From positions 1,051,724 through 1,115,723 of the forward strand of contig NZ_JAQNDL010000002.1 of assembly GCF_028368995.1 (NCBI RefSeq): 64,000 bases of DNA, read 5' to 3'. This stretch comes from Nannocystis bainbridge. Lineage in GTDB: Bacteria > Myxococcota_A > Polyangia > Nannocystales > Nannocystaceae. The notes beneath the pieces were generated by a model that saw nothing but the letters and a program-made list of their open reading frames with translations, made no database searches and was not told the DNA's origin. Numbering within the stretch: the stretch's first letter is position 1; every line of letters starts with the position of its first letter. A program made the position numbers and the translations under genes. Shown here piece by piece: positions 62,201 to 64,000 of this stretch.

Positions 62201-64000
62201 GGCGCGATGTCCAGGTCAAGCTGGTGCGCAAGGAGACCTCGCGCGCCGCGGTGCAGGAGAACGGTTCGTGGCAATACAAGTACGAGACGGTCGACGTCGA
62301 GGTCGGTAACTGCGCGCTGGTCTCGGCCGAGGCGCCCGTCAATTGCGAGCTCGTGGTCGACAAGGCCGGCAGCTACGACATCCGCGCCCTCATCAGCGAT
62401 CCGAAGGGCAACAAGTCGCTGTCGAAGCACCCGTTCTACGTCTACGGCGAGGACGCGGTGGTGTGGCAGCAGGACCAGCACCGCGTCGACATGGTGCCCG
62501 ACAAGCGCACCTACGAGCCCGGCGACAAGGCGACCGTGCTGGTGCGCTCGCCGTTCGACAAGGCGCGCGGCCTGGTGGTCGTCGCCCGCGAGGGCATCGT
62601 CTCGCACTACCCGATCGAGGTGAAGGGCGGGGCGGCGACGATCGAGGTGCCGATCGACGAGGCGCAGATCCCCAACCTGCGCGCGTCGGTGCTGCTGGTG
62701 CGCGGGCGCGTCGAAGTGCCCGGCGCGCCGCCCGGACAGGACCTCGGCCGCCCGGCCTTCGCCGTCGGCCACGTCGACCTCAAGGTCGCCGCGACGCGCA
62801 AGAAGATCGCGCTCGAGGTCGTGCCGGAGAAGACCGAGGTCGCGCCGAAGGACACGCTGAAGCTCACCCTCAAGGCCAAGGACTTCGGTGGTGCGCCGCA
62901 GAAGGCCGCCGTCGCGGTGATGGTGGTCGACGAGGGCGTGCTGAGCCTGATGGGCTTCCAGACCCCCGACCCGCTGGCGTTCTTCCACCACGACCGCGAC
63001 CCGGGCGTCAGCCTCTACGACATGCGCCAGTTCCTGGTCGCCAAGAAGGACGCCGAGCCGCCGGTTCCCGTGCCGGAGGCGCAGCAGAGCGTCCCGGCCG
63101 ACGCGCTGGGCGACACCGGCCTCGGCATGCGGGGCACCGGCGCCGGGGGCGGCGGCTACGGCAGCAGCGCCGGCTTCCTGGGCGGCATGGCCGACAAGGC
63201 CGGGGCGCCGCCGCCGGCCATGCCGATGGAGGCGGCCGAGGAGCGCAAGGAGGCCGAGGCCAGCAACGTGATGCAGAAGAACAAGCGGCAGGCCACGTTC
63301 ACCACGACGCTCGACACGACCGTGGCGATGAACCAGCCGATCTCGCTGCGCTCGCTGTTCGCGACCACCGCTTACTTCAACGCCGAGGTCGCGATCGACG
63401 CCAGCGGCGAGGCGACGGTCGAGATCCCGATGCCGGAGAACCTGACCAGCTTCCGCGTCATGGCGGTCGCCGTCGACCCCGACCAGGCCGACCGCTTCGG
63501 CTCGGGCGAGGCCAGCGTCAAGGTGCGCAAGCCGATCATGCTGCGGCCGAGCCTGCCGCGGTTCGCCAACTTCGGCGACAAGTTCGAGGCCTCGGTGATG
63601 GTCGACAACCAGACCAGCGAGCCGCAGGCGATCCTCGTCGGCACGCGCGGCAGCAACGTCGTCGTCTCGGGCGAGCCGACCGTCGGCGTCGAGATCCCCG
63701 CCGGCGAGTCGCGCGAGGTCCGGTTCCCGATGGCGGTCGATCGCGTCGGCACCATGCGCCTGCAGTTCGCCGCGCTCTCGAACGGCGGCCGCGACGCGAC
63801 CGAGCTGGCGCTGCCGGTGCACTACCCGGCGACGCGGCAGGCGTTCGCCGACTACGGCGTGACCGACGGCAGCATCGCCCGCACGCTCAAGGTCCCCGAC
63901 GACGCGCTGCCGGCGTTCGGCGGGCTCGAGGTGAGCATGAGCTCGACGGCGCTGACCGGCCTCGAGGACGCGGTCGATTTCCTCGTCGGCTACAAGTACG
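59287..64000 (+). CDS. Alpha-2-macroglobulin family lipoprotein, C-terminus beyond the window
   Basis: The frame from the ATG at 59287 stays open to the right edge, giving 1571 residues. The N-terminus is a lipoprotein signal (lipobox LPSC, Cys26), then an acidic linker. Macroglobulin-type domains follow, including the MG2-like YKPGETVHLQGIVREETRG and the A2M-type region STVAMNQPISLRSLF-like to PENLTSFRVMAVAVDPD. The visible sequence ends at FLVGYKY, where family members continue into the thioester region (CxEQ), so the thioester lies just outside. Bacterial A2M proteins trap proteases in the periplasm or at the outer membrane, often together with PBP1c, which is not in the window. Confidence 0.93.
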   Translation, partial: MRDHKRQIRRTAPAGLFAAMFFLPSCTPKTPPPANETDTTRETAQTPKLDLWAGVPAIEPEDSDIAAELTPTPGPKPPPSVSEKIELPFPPPAPPSKQTQDLAQEGPLKVLRTSPTEKAPGLVGSVSAVFNQPMVPLASIDDLKLERSPLTIEPLPPGKFRWLGTQMIAFEPEGRMPYSTTYTAKVVAGETSTMGTKLVKEVKWQFTTPSLEIESFSPGEYEFATLDPVLVLRFNQKIDRDKLLAAMRVKGGAASFTQVAPEQWDTLPEPYRSQAKQGPQERVLVLKPTTSLTANTLYNLEIPPGVYGEGPNPSKAIKLKLRTYPPLTLNGPRCSSDYYWECNPMAGLTVSASNELLTDPGAEKKVKVTPEVPDLKVTVAGSIHLAGKFRGLGTYTIEVEPGLKDIHGQELKAPYRKTVTLPALDASLQWADRPVDPAVLEPSHSGQLDLKATGLSSVEVRARAFEPSELRKVLVDRHVRYDGEWPDSLKTPTWDKLFDVRESRVEAATVSLDARALGAGNGKFVLLGARSNAIGDSNWRYRQSLTQVVQVTRLGVTAALDSDSGVILVTDIETGEPLSGVELGLHNMSLDSAAWSGTSGPDGLAELKHGTQYDQPYILARYQGEVAYVPLQQTADNSWGSWMHTNREDEPRIFFYTDRQPYKPGETVHLQGIVREETRGPAGKVQLWRPDTPASYTVNGPRGHEVAKGELKIGQFGTFSVDIPIPADGDTGSYSLQVNSPGGLFSSERSFYHAFEVQQFRAPEFEVKVERPAAAPLLYGDTLQAEIKASYFHGAPMVGAEATYTLRRQDSPYRPPGSENESFTFGKGGQEWWFGGGDFGHFEGGGGLYRGKGFPGSFGNDILVRQGSGQTDARGLLAVTHLLAAVETPWGQKTPVPPAGPKSEEPPSASTYTLEAAVVDENRQSIAGRSTYVVHPASEYAGVRADRSVYRAGERARLEAVVVDVEGKRVSGRDVQVKLVRKETSRAAVQENGSWQYKYETVDVEVGNCALVSAEAPVNCELVVDKAGSYDIRALISDPKGNKSLSKHPFYVYGEDAVVWQQDQHRVDMVPDKRTYEPGDKATVLVRSPFDKARGLVVVAREGIVSHYPIEVKGGAATIEVPIDEAQIPNLRASVLLVRGRVEVPGAPPGQDLGRPAFAVGHVDLKVAATRKKIALEVVPEKTEVAPKDTLKLTLKAKDFGGAPQKAAVAVMVVDEGVLSLMGFQTPDPLAFFHHDRDPGVSLYDMRQFLVAKKDAEPPVPVPEAQQSVPADALGDTGLGMRGTGAGGGGYGSSAGFLGGMADKAGAPPPAMPMEAAEERKEAEASNVMQKNKRQATFTTTLDTTVAMNQPISLRSLFATTAYFNAEVAIDASGEATVEIPMPENLTSFRVMAVAVDPDQADRFGSGEASVKVRKPIMLRPSLPRFANFGDKFEASVMVDNQTSEPQAILVGTRGSNVVVSGEPTVGVEIPAGESREVRFPMAVDRVGTMRLQFAALSNGGRDATELALPVHYPATRQAFADYGVTDGSIARTLKVPDDALPAFGGLEVSMSSTALTGLEDAVDFLVGYKY

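Noticed and set aside
59170..63822. A 1550-codon open frame on the minus strand
   Set aside because: It is exactly antisense to the alpha-2-macroglobulin gene, is rich in Arg/His/Leu/Val without domains, and arises because GC-rich codons rarely give stops on the opposite strand.

Overview
The window is about 64 kb of very GC-rich, densely coding bacterial DNA. It has no transposase, integrase, phage gene or CRISPR array. The gene content points to a myxobacterium, most likely of the Nannocystis/Plesiocystis side (Nannocystineae). Evidence: many secreted lipoproteins with long Ser/Thr/Gly linkers after the lipobox, Cys-rich DUF4215-type repeats, several Hanks-type Ser/Thr kinases with PEGA-like C-termini, a TIGR04563-like small ribbon-helix-helix protein, and fused isobutyryl-CoA mutase (IcmF). 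The taxon is inferred from family content, not from a marker gene.

Layout. 1-13.6 kb: cell-envelope and signalling genes (lipoproteins, a beta-barrel protein, a YihY/BrkB membrane protein, a Ser/Thr kinase with a co-transcribed membrane protein, a degenerate pseudokinase with a PEGA domain, a PQQ-like propeller lipoprotein with YkgJ-like and zinc-ribbon neighbours, a J-like protein). 13.9-17.4 kb: an S9 peptidase and a coupled membrane-protein pair. 17.6-21.8 kb: guaB-guaA (GMP synthesis) followed by ruvB. 21.9-27.2 kb: a VWA protein with a broken N-terminus, converging on the reverse operon pgk-tpiA-secG-dapF. 27.3-30.5 kb: PilZ and small secreted proteins, then a metallo-beta-lactamase-fold protein on the far side of a nested inverted repeat. 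30.5-34.0 kb: an Mla/MCE lipid-transport operon. 34.2-38.3 kb: hydrolases, TetR and RHH regulators, a DksA-type factor and a divergent Lgt. 38.4-42.8 kb: a lipoprotein, an XRE regulator, tRNA-Val(CAC) with a clear promoter and terminator, and small envelope proteins. 43.5-47.3 kb: one giant gene with a sigma-factor-like N-terminus, a repeat-built linker, a membrane helix and a C-terminal domain. 48.1-64 kb: an S1-domain protein, a Ser/Thr kinase, an extensin-like protein, IcmF, a histone-H1-like DNA-binding protein, three lipoproteins (one a PI-PLC), and an alpha-2-macroglobulin that runs off the right edge.

The most unusual signal is a dispersed 14-nt repeat with a palindromic core close to GGACATGTCC (or GGACAGGTCC) and a 4-nt spacer. 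By eye it occurs at about 27 separate loci, usually with neighbouring copies in exact 14-nt phase, so that adjacent units can fold as hairpins with 4-nt loops. It fills the gap after many stop codons, including every convergent gap of about 50 bp or more except the one holding the tRNA. It also lies in frame inside genes, both in disordered linkers (Ser/Thr kinase, the giant sigma-like gene) and in surface loops of enzymes (DapF, Lgt-like, S9 peptidase, PI-PLC). Because 14 is not a multiple of 3, successive units are read in different frames and give different peptides. I know of no described family matching it, but I could not search.
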